In this document: piece by piece, positions 53,101 to 62,729 of the stretch
Layout of the letters: the number at the start of each line of letters is the position of its first letter
How positions within the stretch are numbered: position 1 is the stretch's first letter
Source: Planctomycetota bacterium
Lineage (GTDB): Bacteria; Planctomycetota; GCA-2746535
Assembly (NCBI GenBank): GCA_002746535.1
Contig: NVWA01000033.1
Location: 1 to 63,806, forward strand
Direction of reading: 5' to 3'
Length of the DNA stretch: 63,806 bases
Notes under the pieces: generated by a model
Told to the model about the DNA's origin: nothing
The model's input: only the letters and a program-made list of their open reading frames with translations
The model's database searches: none
Program-made: the position numbers and the translations under genes

Positions 53101-54849
53101 GTGAACAATGCTATTTTAATTGTTGCTCAAACGTTGAATTTGATTAAGAATGATCCAACTATAAATCCAAAAGAAGCAATTTCTAAGGCTGTAGAGAATC
53201 GCGTTCGGCCAATTTTTATGAGCATGTTAACTTCGATTGGTGGAATGTTACCGCTTGTATTTAATCCTGGTGCTGGTTCTGAATTATATCGTGGGTTGGG
53301 TGCCGTTGTGATAGGTGGTCTTTTGGTATCAACGGTCTTTACATTAATATTAGTGCCGGTCTTACTTGGAATTGTTTTTGATCTCAAGGGTAAAATTAAT
53401 GTAAAAGCGATTGCCCAGATGGGAATAGTATTTTTGATCATACAAGGTTGTTCTGTAGGCCCAAATTATAAAAATCCTGACGTCATTATTGCGAATAAAT
53501 GGCAACAACAATTGCCTAAAGAAACTAAAGTGACTAAAAAAATTGAGGCACAATGGTGGAAAAAGTTTAATGACCCCGCCTTGAATAAAATAATGGATCT
53601 GACCCTACAAAATAATTTTGATATTAAGATGGCGCAATCCCGAGTCGTACAAGCAAGATATTTGCGCGGGGTTACTAAAGCTGACCTTTGGCCTAGCCTT
53701 GATGCTGATGCCGCTTATACAAAGTCTTTGAGTAGTGAGAATCTGAGCAATGATTTTTCGAATGTGAATTTTAAAACTAAAAGCCAAGATAAGTACGCAA
53801 TTGGTCTAGGAACCGCTTGGGAGTTGGATTTGTTTGGTGGTGTTAGACGAAATATTGAATCTGAAAAAGCCAAATTAGAAAGGTCTTCGATACTTACTAA
53901 TGGGGTTGTTTTGGCAATGCTTTCTGCCTCTGCAGAATCATATATTGAGATTAGAAGTTTGACTTATAGAAAGCGTTTGCATAAAGAGATGGTCGCTATG
54001 TACCAAAAATCAGTTGATCTTGTTCGATCGAAAAAAGAAGCAGGACTAGCGACAGCATTTGAATTGTCCCAAGCGAAAGCGCAGTTGGCTCAATCTGTCA
54101 TCGGATTACCAGAAATCCAAAAAAACTTAGTTGTTCAAAAAAATAGATTGAAAATATTAACGGGCTCTTCGCCACTTAAAAAAGATAAAGAAGAATTGCC
54201 TCCGATGGTGAAGCCATTCTTTTTAGAGTCGATTGGTCTAGAAGCACCGGCTATTTTTTTAAGGAGAAGACCCGATGTCTTAGTAGCTGAAAGGCAGATA
54301 GCTATTGAGTCGGCAAAGATAGGTGTTGCAAAAGCAGATTTGTATCCAAGGTTTTTCATAAATGGTACTTTTCATTTGAGTGCTTCTGATATTGCTAATG
54401 TTTTTAAATCGGGCAGTGAGGCTTATGGATTTGGGCCTTCTATTCAATGGAATATTTTTTCACGTAATAAAATTAAAAATAAGGCTAGGGCTCAAAAGGA
54501 AAAAATGAATGAAGCGGAATTAAATTTTTATAAAACGGTATATACAGCCATTGCAGAAGTTGAAAATGCTATCGCAGGTTATCATTCCGAGAAGAATACC
54601 TATAGAAGACTAGTGGCGAGTTTGATTGAAAATCAGAATGTCCTGAATAGTGCCCAAAGTAGATATAAAGAAGGCCTAGTCACGTTGGATGTTGTTTTAG
54701 ATGCCCAAAAAGAGGTGTCGAAACAAAAAAATGATTTAGCAAAAAGTGGCGCAAAAGTTAGTAAAAGTATCGTCTATTTGTATAAAGCTCTAGGCGGTAG
54801 TTGGTACACCCCAGTAACTAGCAATAAAGCGGACGTAAAAAAGAAATAG
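50164..54849 (+). CDS. Fused RND pump and outer-membrane factor lipoprotein
   Basis: A 1561-residue chain joining two parts of a tripartite efflux pump. Residues 1 to about 1075 are a full RND transporter (N-terminus SLIQRSIEQPITVSV; GMVVDNAIVVLENIYRH in helix 4; GVVVNNAILIV in helix 10; last helix TLILVPVLLGIVFDL). Then comes a lipoprotein signal: basic KINVK, hydrophobic AIAQMGIVFLII, lipobox IQGC with Cys1096. Residues 1097-1561 are a TolC/OprM/NodT-type outer-membrane factor (SVGPNYKNPD, two helical repeats, FLRRRPDVLVAERQI). Usual lengths are about 1040 and 460, so both are complete with no stop between. A Met1086 codon exists but has a poor ribosome site. Confidence 0.88.
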   Translation: MSLIQRSIEQPITVSVGILIALLAGVIAITRVPVQMTPEIDDTIIAVTTSWENASPQEIESEVIDKQEEKLQGLASLKSISSISEKGKGQIRLEFSTGTNKEDALREVSDKLREIPAYPDNVDEPVVEASDPETNDFIAWFLLKTEDDFDIQSLQDFTQDRVKPILERTPGLSEVNVLGGREREAQIIFDPNLLAQHKISISELTRVLRNSNKNISAGALQHGKYDLRVRTVGRFSSPDDITKLIIRQDQNGKVVLGDLAIVKETYKEQTGFVRNNGRTVLAINFQREPGSNVIEVMKALKASVEEINQPGNVLDSYAKAHHIKGLKLVQVYDQTDYIDQAFSLVQSSMLYGSVLATIILMIFLRSFSAVGIIAISIPISVIGAVVGMVILGRSVNVISLAGMSFAVGMVVDNAIVVLENIYRHAEMGKSKAKAAYDGAKEVGGAVLASTLTTLLVFIPILLVQESAGQLLRDISLAIVVSVGLSYIVAITVIPSGAAMFLKPKSKKEGKQKKGIFISFAGLLSSIVSWISEGTIKRIVFVLVFSVATFFGIIYSIPPIDYLPTGNRNLVFGVILPPPGLNVEEFDQMAQKVEDKIRPYWEANGKPDQIAKLPEVPSGFMPNSPKVRPPAVKHYFIVAFPGMLFHGGICADEKKVVDQVALFNNATSQFVLPGVFGFAFQAPLFRLGGNSGSAIKLDFTGTDLKKVTPSALAMMGTLMKNYGPMSTRPDPSNFYTPTPELQMKPNQDQLSRYGMTTSDLGEIMQAYSDGLFIGEYIKDGELIDLKLLSSKSVDSKDVSFLNDIQTATPTGQVVNLNSLGSLSWLSAPEKIKRVNRQRAVTLEFTPPAGVPLQGAIESLQKHVEELKQAGGIAPGVSVEIAGSASKLNEVKNALLGDGTIKGLVTSAMFLALLVVYLLMCVLFQSWIYPMVIMYSVPLATFGGFYGLSTLSAWSNRDRYMPVQNLDILTILGFIILAGVVVNNAILIVAQTLNLIKNDPTINPKEAISKAVENRVRPIFMSMLTSIGGMLPLVFNPGAGSELYRGLGAVVIGGLLVSTVFTLILVPVLLGIVFDLKGKINVKAIAQMGIVFLIIQGCSVGPNYKNPDVIIANKWQQQLPKETKVTKKIEAQWWKKFNDPALNKIMDLTLQNNFDIKMAQSRVVQARYLRGVTKADLWPSLDADAAYTKSLSSENLSNDFSNVNFKTKSQDKYAIGLGTAWELDLFGGVRRNIESEKAKLERSSILTNGVVLAMLSASAESYIEIRSLTYRKRLHKEMVAMYQKSVDLVRSKKEAGLATAFELSQAKAQLAQSVIGLPEIQKNLVVQKNRLKILTGSSPLKKDKEELPPMVKPFFLESIGLEAPAIFLRRRPDVLVAERQIAIESAKIGVAKADLYPRFFINGTFHLSASDIANVFKSGSEAYGFGPSIQWNIFSRNKIKNKARAQKEKMNEAELNFYKTVYTAIAEVENAIAGYHSEKNTYRRLVASLIENQNVLNSAQSRYKEGLVTLDVVLDAQKEVSKQKNDLAKSGAKVSKSIVYLYKALGGSWYTPVTSNKADVKKK

Positions 54850-54882
54850 ATTTTTTTCATTTTCCTTTTTAGCAATAAATTA

Positions 54883-57800
54883 CTAATCTGGAATAACTAC
54901 ATTTGCATTGATCAATAGATTCTCGCCGGCAGCAAGATTAATGGGCCCCTGGCGTTGGATCACTTGAGTGGTGCCATTCCAAAAATATCCCAAGTAGTAG
55001 GTTCCGGCTGATAGGTTTCTAAACATCAGCTTGCCATTTGTGATCGATAATTTGTAATGGTTTAAATTCTTTTTATTTCTTTCAGAAAGGGGAATGGGCT
55101 GGCTCACTAGTTTTCCTGCATTATCTATTATACCAATAGAGATAGGTGTTGAGATAGATGGATTTATTGAACAGGTTATGATAGCCTCTGGTCTTAATTT
55201 AATTTGCAAAATCTTTTTTGGATCTAAGTCTTTAGATATAAAAACCTTTAACGTTTCGAAACCTTTTTTCGTTACACTGAGGTGGAAATCTGAAAGCGGC
55301 CAACCATTTTCTGGAAGGTAGCCATCTATATTTGAGTAGGGATATAATCCAGCAGCTTTCCAGCTAGCTCTTTGCATGAAAGGATTTGTTTTGCTGGAAG
55401 TTATAAAGGCGACATCTTTAAGAGGATTGTTGTTTTCATCTGTGATGACTAAATTTGGAAGATGTCGGGCATTAGGTAGGATGACTTCTATATTCTTAGA
55501 CTGGTTAAGGTTCAAGCTGATAGGCCCAATGACAACTGCTTGATAATTAAATTTTAATTCTTCTTCAATGACAATATAGTGAGATTCGTTGGGTGATAAG
55601 TAAAGCTTTTGAATGCCATTTTGGGTGATTGATTGTTGTCCAATATATGAATCTAAAGAATTAAATTTTTTGCCAATATATAAGTTAACAAGTGCTTTTG
55701 GGATGATTTCATTTTTTTCATTTTTGACAGTTAGGGTTATCAAAGAAGTTGATAAAGGAATATCAACTTGATTGTGAGTTAAATTAATGATGATTATTTT
55801 TTTCGTTATTTTTCTTTTGTTATGAGAGAAGTTTAAGAAATATTCACCAGCAAGAATATTATTAAAGTGATGGGCTCCTTTTAGAATATTAAAAGTATAA
55901 ATGGTTTTTCCGGCCCGATTAGTTAATTGAGCATAAATTTTTGTATTTGTTAATGCGCCATTTTCAAGTATTTTTATGTCAAGAGTCGTGTCGCCCTCAT
56001 CAACTAAATTAAATTCTGTAACTTTATTTTCTTCAATGAAAATGGGCGTTTGAATTTTATCCTGTTTTGATTTACCTTTTTCCATGCGGTAATAAATTAG
56101 TAAACGGTATTCACCTGGTGCAATATTTTTTATTCTAAAAGTGCCCTCAGGACTAATGGCTGCTCGTTTTCCCTGATGATAACTTTGTGAGTTTTTATGT
56201 AAGTAGGCCATAGTATTCGCCACGCCCTCAGGTATCTTTATTTTACCTTCTAGGATGCCACCTTGAGTTAACTCCAATTTTATGTTTTTAGGAGATGATT
56301 CATTGTATTGAACCTCTAACGGGGCAAAGTCTTTGTGATTTACTTTGATGATAAATTCTACATCAGGTTTATTTGCCGAGAACTCACCATTTTCATTTGT
56401 AGGTACAGAGAGTATTTTTCTGCCCATAGCCCAGAGTTCAACCGTCACATATGCTAGAATTTCGCCATTGGATTTATCGGTCAACGAAATCGAAAATTTG
56501 TCACTAGTAACTAAACTTATAGAGATTTCTTTTTCCCCTTCCCATGCTTCTGTGAACGGCCCTATTTTCTGGTTTAAATAACCTTCAGCTTCTATGGTGT
56601 AATAAATATTTTTTAAGCTCCATTTAGTAAGATTTGGTGAGAATTCTAAAAAGTTATTGTCAATTATTTTTGTTAAAACGGGAGAAGCCCAACCCACTGA
56701 ATTTAAACTTGATCTTTTTATTCTGATACCTTTAGTAATGGCTTGACCATTTTCATTGCTAATGATAAGTTTTATCGAACTTTTCTTTTGAATGGTAAAA
56801 GTTACATTATTATCATCGGGTATTATTAGTGTCCTTTTATCCAGTTTATAACTCTTGTCTGCAGGGAATATATAATACTTCCCCTTGACAAGGTTTTTAA
56901 GAAATAGACTTCCGGTTTCATCTGTGGTTAGATTTCTTGAGAGGCTATTGCCCGATATCATTATTTTTTTTGAACTGAAGGGGGTATTGTCTTCGAAACT
57001 AAGTCGAATTATATAGGTGTCCCCAGCTTTTAACTCAAGTTCTAACTTTTCATTTATCTTTTTTAATTCAAAATCTGAAATTTTTAAAAGACCATAATCT
57101 TGGTGAGTTGCTGAAATAGTGTATCTTCCCTCTTTCAGTCCTTCTATGATGAATTTACCATTTTCGTCAGTGAAGATGGCACTATTGCCGCCAAATTTAG
57201 ATCTACCTTTTGTGGCGCTGCTGGTTTTATTCTGTTTAAAAGAAATCTTAACGCCCTGAATTAACTGTTTTCCAAATTTCACGGTTCCTTCTAAGCTGAT
57301 TGATTTCTTTAATATGATTTCTTTTAAAAACACATTTTTATTTTTATCTAATGACCTCGTGTTGAATCTGAATTGCAAATAACCTTTTTTCTTAATATAA
57401 ATGGTGAGTGACTTCTTTGGTAAAAGACCATTTAAAAATGCGACACCTTTATCATTTGAAGTAGCTTTGAAAGAAATGCTTTCTGTATAATAGGTAATTT
57501 CAATCCCAGGTAGTACTTTTTTTTCTTCGTTGTATATGATTACTTTATATTCAATTCCTTTTTCAAGGTGTACATCATAGGAAAGAGTGTCTTTTTTAAT
57601 GGAGATGGTTACTGGTATATATCCGTTTACAAAAATTTTCACGTTATCTAGATCGGGATGTTTATTTTCAAATTCGTATTGATTTTTATCATTTAAAAAG
57701 ATTTCTTCTGGGGTGCTTGTAAGTCTTTGGGGTCTGAATTTATATGTTTTTTTATATGGTTGAATCAAAAATGAATTCGGCATTTTTGAGATTCCCATTA

Positions 57801-58743
57801 AATTAAAATTTAAAACAAGACTTTTATTTAACTGAATTTTTAATTCACTAACTTCACTGACTTTAATCATTGATTTCTGTTTTGCAGAATTCTGGAAACC
57901 ATCAGATTCAATCATAACCTCCTTCAGGCCTATTGGGATCTTGTTGAATTCATGAATGCCAGTATCCTTGTTATAATTGTACACATATTGAGGTATAACG
58001 GGGTGCATTCCCCAGACTCTCGTTGCAATTTTTGCATGAATGTCTTCTATTTTAACTCCGCCTTGATCGACAACTCTTATGAAAAGTTTGCCACCCTTAA
58101 TTATTCTGATTGATTGAAATTCTTTTGAGTTTTTGATACTTTTATATTTCAATGCTATTGCATATTCTTTCAGGTTGATTGATAATTGATAGGTTCCTTT
58201 TTCAGTAAATTCATATTCGAACTTACCATTTGCATCCGTTTTAAATTTCTTTGTAGCGATTAATATATTTTTTTGATATAGAGAAATGATACCTTCTGTA
58301 TTCAGAATTTTTTGATTTGAATTGTCATCAATTAATTCGATTTCAAGAAGCGAGAAATATTTCTTTTGCTTTATTTTTTTGCCTGTTGGGTCATCTGGGT
58401 TTACCTGATTTGATGTATTGAGGAGAGAGCCGAGAGTATCTTTTTTATGAGTCGTTTTATTTTTATCTGATGATGTGTTTGTTTGGCCTGCGGGAGTTTC
58501 TTTAGATTCAGGATTAGATTTGGTTACATTGTTAGATGTGGTTTCAGTCGTGTCAGATTGCTCTGAAAGTTCTTTAGTGGTTAATGTCTTATTGGTTTTT
58601 GATTTTTGTTTGTTTGTTGATGTTTCTGATTCTAATTCAAATGCATTTTGTTGATGATTATTGTTGAATGCAACAAAATAAACACCGGTGCTGATAAAAG
58701 CCAGGACAAATAAAATCCCTACAAATACAACTATATTTTTCAT
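54883..58743 (-). CDS. Large envelope protein with carboxypeptidase-regulatory-like repeats
   Basis: A 1286-residue protein. One N-terminal hydrophobic segment (residues 4-27, VFVGILFVLAFISTGVYFV) serves as anchor or signal; residues 35-115 are a Ser/Thr/Lys/Asn linker (TSTNKQKSKTNKTLTTKEL). The rest is a chain of beta-sandwich units with the pattern DENGKFxxxGLxxGxYxIxxxxxxY (e.g. FTDENGKFIIEGLKEGRYTI; SPEGTFRIKNIAPGEYRL), like CarboxypepD_reg/CNA-B domains, roughly ten. No enzyme domain is seen. It is probably a long stalk on the periplasmic or outer face. It faces the efflux gene tail to tail with a 33-base gap. Confidence 0.75.
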   Translation of the reverse strand: MKNIVVFVGILFVLAFISTGVYFVAFNNNHQQNAFELESETSTNKQKSKTNKTLTTKELSEQSDTTETTSNNVTKSNPESKETPAGQTNTSSDKNKTTHKKDTLGSLLNTSNQVNPDDPTGKKIKQKKYFSLLEIELIDDNSNQKILNTEGIISLYQKNILIATKKFKTDANGKFEYEFTEKGTYQLSINLKEYAIALKYKSIKNSKEFQSIRIIKGGKLFIRVVDQGGVKIEDIHAKIATRVWGMHPVIPQYVYNYNKDTGIHEFNKIPIGLKEVMIESDGFQNSAKQKSMIKVSEVSELKIQLNKSLVLNFNLMGISKMPNSFLIQPYKKTYKFRPQRLTSTPEEIFLNDKNQYEFENKHPDLDNVKIFVNGYIPVTISIKKDTLSYDVHLEKGIEYKVIIYNEEKKVLPGIEITYYTESISFKATSNDKGVAFLNGLLPKKSLTIYIKKKGYLQFRFNTRSLDKNKNVFLKEIILKKSISLEGTVKFGKQLIQGVKISFKQNKTSSATKGRSKFGGNSAIFTDENGKFIIEGLKEGRYTISATHQDYGLLKISDFELKKINEKLELELKAGDTYIIRLSFEDNTPFSSKKIMISGNSLSRNLTTDETGSLFLKNLVKGKYYIFPADKSYKLDKRTLIIPDDNNVTFTIQKKSSIKLIISNENGQAITKGIRIKRSSLNSVGWASPVLTKIIDNNFLEFSPNLTKWSLKNIYYTIEAEGYLNQKIGPFTEAWEGEKEISISLVTSDKFSISLTDKSNGEILAYVTVELWAMGRKILSVPTNENGEFSANKPDVEFIIKVNHKDFAPLEVQYNESSPKNIKLELTQGGILEGKIKIPEGVANTMAYLHKNSQSYHQGKRAAISPEGTFRIKNIAPGEYRLLIYYRMEKGKSKQDKIQTPIFIEENKVTEFNLVDEGDTTLDIKILENGALTNTKIYAQLTNRAGKTIYTFNILKGAHHFNNILAGEYFLNFSHNKRKITKKIIIINLTHNQVDIPLSTSLITLTVKNEKNEIIPKALVNLYIGKKFNSLDSYIGQQSITQNGIQKLYLSPNESHYIVIEEELKFNYQAVVIGPISLNLNQSKNIEVILPNARHLPNLVITDENNNPLKDVAFITSSKTNPFMQRASWKAAGLYPYSNIDGYLPENGWPLSDFHLSVTKKGFETLKVFISKDLDPKKILQIKLRPEAIITCSINPSISTPISIGIIDNAGKLVSQPIPLSERNKKNLNHYKLSITNGKLMFRNLSAGTYYLGYFWNGTTQVIQRQGPINLAAGENLLINANVVIPD

Positions 58744-59281
58744 TTTTATATCCTTGGTTATGATGGTAGGCTTTAACGATTCAATTGAATACAGATGCGT
58801 AATACACTATTAAACGCAATATCCTAGTCTTTATTAGTAGCAATTGAGTTGTGCTAAATTATTTTAGGAATAATTTTTAGAATTTTCAAATTGATAAAAT
58901 GTATATTAGCTTTTAATGGAAATTGTGGAAACGGGGGCGGGTAAGAGTAAGTGTTTTAATCGTCTATAAAAAGTTTAGACATCCCGTGCGTCTTTACGGG
59001 GGTTTATTTATAAGGTACATAATACTCATGACTTCAAATATTTAATGACTGAATAAACTTATTTAACATGAAATAACACTACAATAACAATACATGCAAG
59101 AAGAGATCTCTGGCGAATAAAAATTAATTTTAATAAAAAAAATGAAGAGCGGATCTATTTCATTCTGACCTACCTTCCTTTTAATTTATTTATTATATAA
59201 TATTTCATTCAGCGCACATCTCCATTACCTAGCGACACATTATTTATTACTCTCAAAATTTGACAAAATAGGGAATTCAAA
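58744..59281. other. Intergenic region with a CCCGT/ACGGG hairpin
   Basis: About 540 bases without a gene. A CCCGT/ACGGG hairpin (58983-59000) with the ccGTGCGTC string resembles the G+C-rich palindrome near 42200, so it is probably another small repeat. No RNA gene is seen. Confidence 0.5.
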
Positions 59282-60645
59282 ATGATACGTAAATTATTTA
59301 TAATAATTTCACTTTTATTGTTCACAGGACATTGTTTTTCTGATGACTACCCCAAATATAAAGATCGTATTCCTTACAAAGATGACACAACTTTAGTCAA
59401 GCTGATTCAGGCACTGCCACCCATGAGCTCTATGCTCCTCCCTCAGGTTAAGGTCATACCTACTAATGCTGCGAAATGGTTTAAAGGTTTTAAGAATGGG
59501 CCAGGAAGGCGTAACTATGGTAACAAAATGGTTTACGCACCTGAACGTAAAACCGCCCTTTATTGTGGTGCTAACCATGGTGTACCTCATATATTTAATG
59601 ATGCCTGGGAATACCATCTTGGTTCAAACACTTGGATTCTTCTCTCTCCTCCAGATGGTGGCAATCACCATATGTTTGGTAAAGCAAGAATAAATGTTAT
59701 TCGAGGCCGGGATAAGGATGGCACAAATAAAAAATTTGTTACCGAATGGTATAAGAAAAATATTGTTTTTGAAGATGGGTATCTTCAAACTCGGCATAAT
59801 CATGGCCCCATTTATCCTCGACACACTTGGGATGGACTTAGTTATGATCCGGTGAAAAAACGCATGCTCTGGGCGGTGCTAGATAAGTCAAGCGATAAAC
59901 GTCAATTGGAAATGTTGTCAGAATATGCTAAAGCTACTGGTAAGAATTTTGAAACTTTGAAAAAGGGATTCAAGAAGGGCAGTAGCCTATATATGTTTGA
60001 GCCTGCACTTGGGCGTTGGTTTCGTCAGTTAGGTGAGGGCTCAAAACCAAGACTCTTTCACATGGGTGGCGCTCTAATTTATATCCCACATCTCAAAAAG
60101 TCCATCTGGTATGCTCCCGTCGAGAATCTTCAATGTTTAGCTACGACTCGAAAGAGAATCAGTGGCAAGCACTTAAAGCAAATGGAGGGGCTAATCTTGT
60201 TGGTCTTGCCAAGAAGGGGATTGCTCCTTCTTCAGAGATGCAGATGGCTTACAGTCCAAAGCATAAAAAAATAGTCGCCGTACAAGATACAACAACTTGG
60301 ATTTATGACATTACCAAAGAAGTCTGGAAAAAAGCCTGTACCGATGAGAAGAATCATGCCCATGATTCGTTTTCCGTTTTTGACTATGATAGTAAGAATG
60401 ATGTTTTTCTGCTTTTAGGCCGAACGGAAGGAGGTAGAAAGGGAGCAGCATCTCCTTTTGTGCTTCGGGCTTATAATATCACTGAAAATAAATGGAAAAC
60501 ATTGACCGTCGGTGGAAGTGGACTTCCATCTTCAAAGGGCAAAATGGGTTATTATGATCCAGTATTTGATGCATTTGTGCTTTATGCTGAAAATAAAAAT
60601 CGCGTCTGGCTTTATCGCTATGGTCAAGAAGAGGATAAAAAATAG
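59282..60645 (+). pseudogene. Frameshifted secreted kelch/galactose-oxidase-like propeller
   Basis: Two overlapping frames together make one propeller protein. The first (from 59282) has a signal peptide (LFIIISLLLFTGHCFS) and blades such as NKMVYAPERKTALYCGANHG and HTWDGLSYDPVKKRMLWAV; it keeps kelch character to SIWYAPVENLQ, then turns to unrelated sequence ending at 60274. The second (ATG 60133) starts MFSYDSKENQWQALKANGG, exactly the next blade strand, and continues to RVWLYRYGQEEDKK at 60645. The switch is a -1 shift at CTTCAATG (60128-60135). Either a base has been lost (mutation or sequencing error), or translation slips or restarts there. Intact length would be about 454 residues. Function unknown; sugar or matrix binding is likely. 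Confidence 0.75.
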
Positions 60646-61173
60646 GGCCTCGAAGGATGCCCACACAGGGCAATGGTTGTACCCACCATAAATATTGGGG
60701 TTCCTGCCTCACCGCCAACCTTCCGCCTAAAGTCGGACAGGCCGGCTGACGCCCAATTAGGGCACTTACTTCTTATTCGACAATAATTGAGGTGCTACCT
60801 TCAAATCTAAATTTGGAACCTGGGACTGTCAGCAGCCTTGCTGACAATTAAATCGAAGATTTAATATCTTATACTTGATGTTACTTTGGTTACATTTGTA
60901 CTTTAGCTCTTATCTATTGATTAGTGATCAGCAAGGCTGCTGACACTCCCAGGGGCAAGCCAGCCGTCGTATTGTTGCTCACCGGCCTACGATGCAATTA
61001 TTAGGAAAAAATCTCATTTCTAAGAATATAAACAGCTTTTTTCAACATATTGACATAATGCATTATGTCATAATAATGCTTGCATATCTAGTTAAATCAG
61101 TTTGAGCTCCAGTCTTAATCTAAAATAAATCCAATTAATTAATAATTCATTTAAAAACCAATAGGAGAGAAGA
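60646..61173. other. Intergenic region rich in palindromes
   Basis: About 530 bases without a gene. It opens with a G+C-rich stretch (60646-60770) containing a TGCCC-ACACA-GGGCA hairpin (60658-60672), then the inverted pair annotated at 60819-60952. It looks like accumulated small repeats. Confidence 0.5.
60819..60952. repeat. REPIN-like inverted pair of palindromes
   Basis: The arm at 60819-60845 and the arm at 60926-60952 are inverted copies with about one internal mismatch. Each contains a hairpin GTCAGCA-GCCT-TGCTGAC (or its complement). The spacer is 80 bases and AT-rich. The architecture is that of the element at 14601-14697 with a different palindrome. Confidence 0.7.
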
Positions 61174-62709
61174 ATGGCCACAAACAGCAAAAAGTCAATT
61201 TTTAAAAGTAAGAAGCGAATCAAATTAGGTATCTGGGGTTTGGGTCGTGGCATGTCTTTTTACAAAACTTGTGCCTCACTAAATATTGATGTGGTGGCTG
61301 GTTGTGATTATAACCCTGTGATGAGAGAACGATTTTTAAAAGAAAATCCAGGAGCATATGTCTCTGATAATGATAAAGAATTTTTAGAACAAGATTTTGA
61401 TGCTGTTTTGTTGGCGACGTATTGTCCTGCTCATGCAGATGATGCCATTCAATGTTTAAATGCGGGTAAACATGTTTTATCTGAGGTAACCAGTTTTCAT
61501 ACAATGGCCGAAGGTGTTAGGCTTGTAGAGGCTGTTGAAAAAAGTGGTCTCGTATATAACCTAGCTGAAAATTATCCTTTCACAAAAGCGAATATGTATT
61601 TGGCCGATAAATGGAAGCAAGGTCTTTTTGGTGAGTTGATGTATGCAGAATATGAATATGTACATGAATGTCGTACATTATGTTATACCTACATAGATGG
61701 TGAGCCTGTAATACCTGGTTCGAACGTACATAATTGGAGAAGTTGGCTGAACTATCACTATTATAATACTCACTCATTAGGCCCAATGATGATCATAACA
61801 GGTTTAAGACCAACGCGTGTAACATCATTACCTGCAGAACAAAAATTGGAGGGTTATCCAACGAATTCTCAATCGGCATTAGGAGGAATCGCTTCTTCTC
61901 TTATCAATATGAGTAATGGTGCTGTTGTCAGAAATTTAATGGGTTCAACAACTAATGATTCACATACACAACGATTATGGGGAACACGAGGAGCTGCTAA
62001 AGCTGATGGTGGATTATCTTTACGCTTAGGTGCTGGTAACAAGACTAAGATGTTAAAAGTTCAACCGCAGTGGCCAGCTTGGGGAAATTTTGCCGACACT
62101 ATGGGTCACGGTGGTGGCGATTTTTGGGTGCTCTATTACTTTGCCAGACAAATTCTTGAAGGTGAGCCGGCTCCATTTGATATTTATACGGCGGCTGATT
62201 GTACCATTCCGGGAATTCTTGCTTATCGATCATCCTGTGAAAATGGCAAGCCATTTGATGTGCCTAATTTTAGAAATAAAAAAGAGCGAAATAAATATAA
62301 AAAAGATAATTTTGCCCAGGCGCGTTATAAAATTGATGCTTGTTTTCCTAAATCTGCTGATAAAAAGAAGACGGATCAATTTTCAAGTTTGATGAAAGAA
62401 TTGATTGATGCTTCTGAGAGATGTAGAGCTGCTCTCGATTGGGTTAGTTTGGCTGAAGATGTTACGGAACCCGATGGTGGTTCAGAAATTTTGAAAAGAT
62501 TTCTTAAAGATCATAAAAATTATAAACCCATTTTTAATCGGGCCAAAAAACTTTCACAAGCGTATCCCAAAAGTGACGGTGCACGAGTACTTAAGGAAAT
62601 GATTAATATGTCTGATTACAAATTAGCTTTAAAACCTAGTTTTATTACTAAAGCGAAAAAGGTTCAAGCAAGTTGGCAGAGGCAAGCAAGGAATTTAAGC
62701 AAAAATTAA
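61174..62709 (+). CDS. Gfo/Idh/MocA-family oxidoreductase
   Basis: A 511-residue NAD(P)-dependent oxidoreductase. The Rossmann start KRIKLGIWGLGRGMSFYKTC follows an 18-residue basic leader; VLLATYCPAHADDAIQCLNAGKHVLSEV is the typical second half of the domain (the family EKP/EVP motif appears as SEV). NYPFTKANMYLADKWKQGLFGELMYAEYEYVHE begins the C-terminal domain. It is about 130 residues longer than usual, with a helical tail (from about 370) that many PVC members share. Such enzymes oxidise or dehydrate sugars, and some open glycosides. GGAGAGAAGA precedes the ATG. Cytoplasmic; no twin-arginine signal. Confidence 0.88.
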   Translation: MATNSKKSIFKSKKRIKLGIWGLGRGMSFYKTCASLNIDVVAGCDYNPVMRERFLKENPGAYVSDNDKEFLEQDFDAVLLATYCPAHADDAIQCLNAGKHVLSEVTSFHTMAEGVRLVEAVEKSGLVYNLAENYPFTKANMYLADKWKQGLFGELMYAEYEYVHECRTLCYTYIDGEPVIPGSNVHNWRSWLNYHYYNTHSLGPMMIITGLRPTRVTSLPAEQKLEGYPTNSQSALGGIASSLINMSNGAVVRNLMGSTTNDSHTQRLWGTRGAAKADGGLSLRLGAGNKTKMLKVQPQWPAWGNFADTMGHGGGDFWVLYYFARQILEGEPAPFDIYTAADCTIPGILAYRSSCENGKPFDVPNFRNKKERNKYKKDNFAQARYKIDACFPKSADKKKTDQFSSLMKELIDASERCRAALDWVSLAEDVTEPDGGSEILKRFLKDHKNYKPIFNRAKKLSQAYPKSDGARVLKEMINMSDYKLALKPSFITKAKKVQASWQRQARNLSKN

Positions 62710-62729
62710 TAAAAGCAGAACAACAAAAC

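Noticed and set aside
51390..53120. Loss of the proton-relay residues of the RND pump (second Asp and helix 10 Lys replaced by Asn).
   Set aside because: The D-N and N-N pattern seen here is common in many functional members of the family, so it is not strong evidence of a dead pump.
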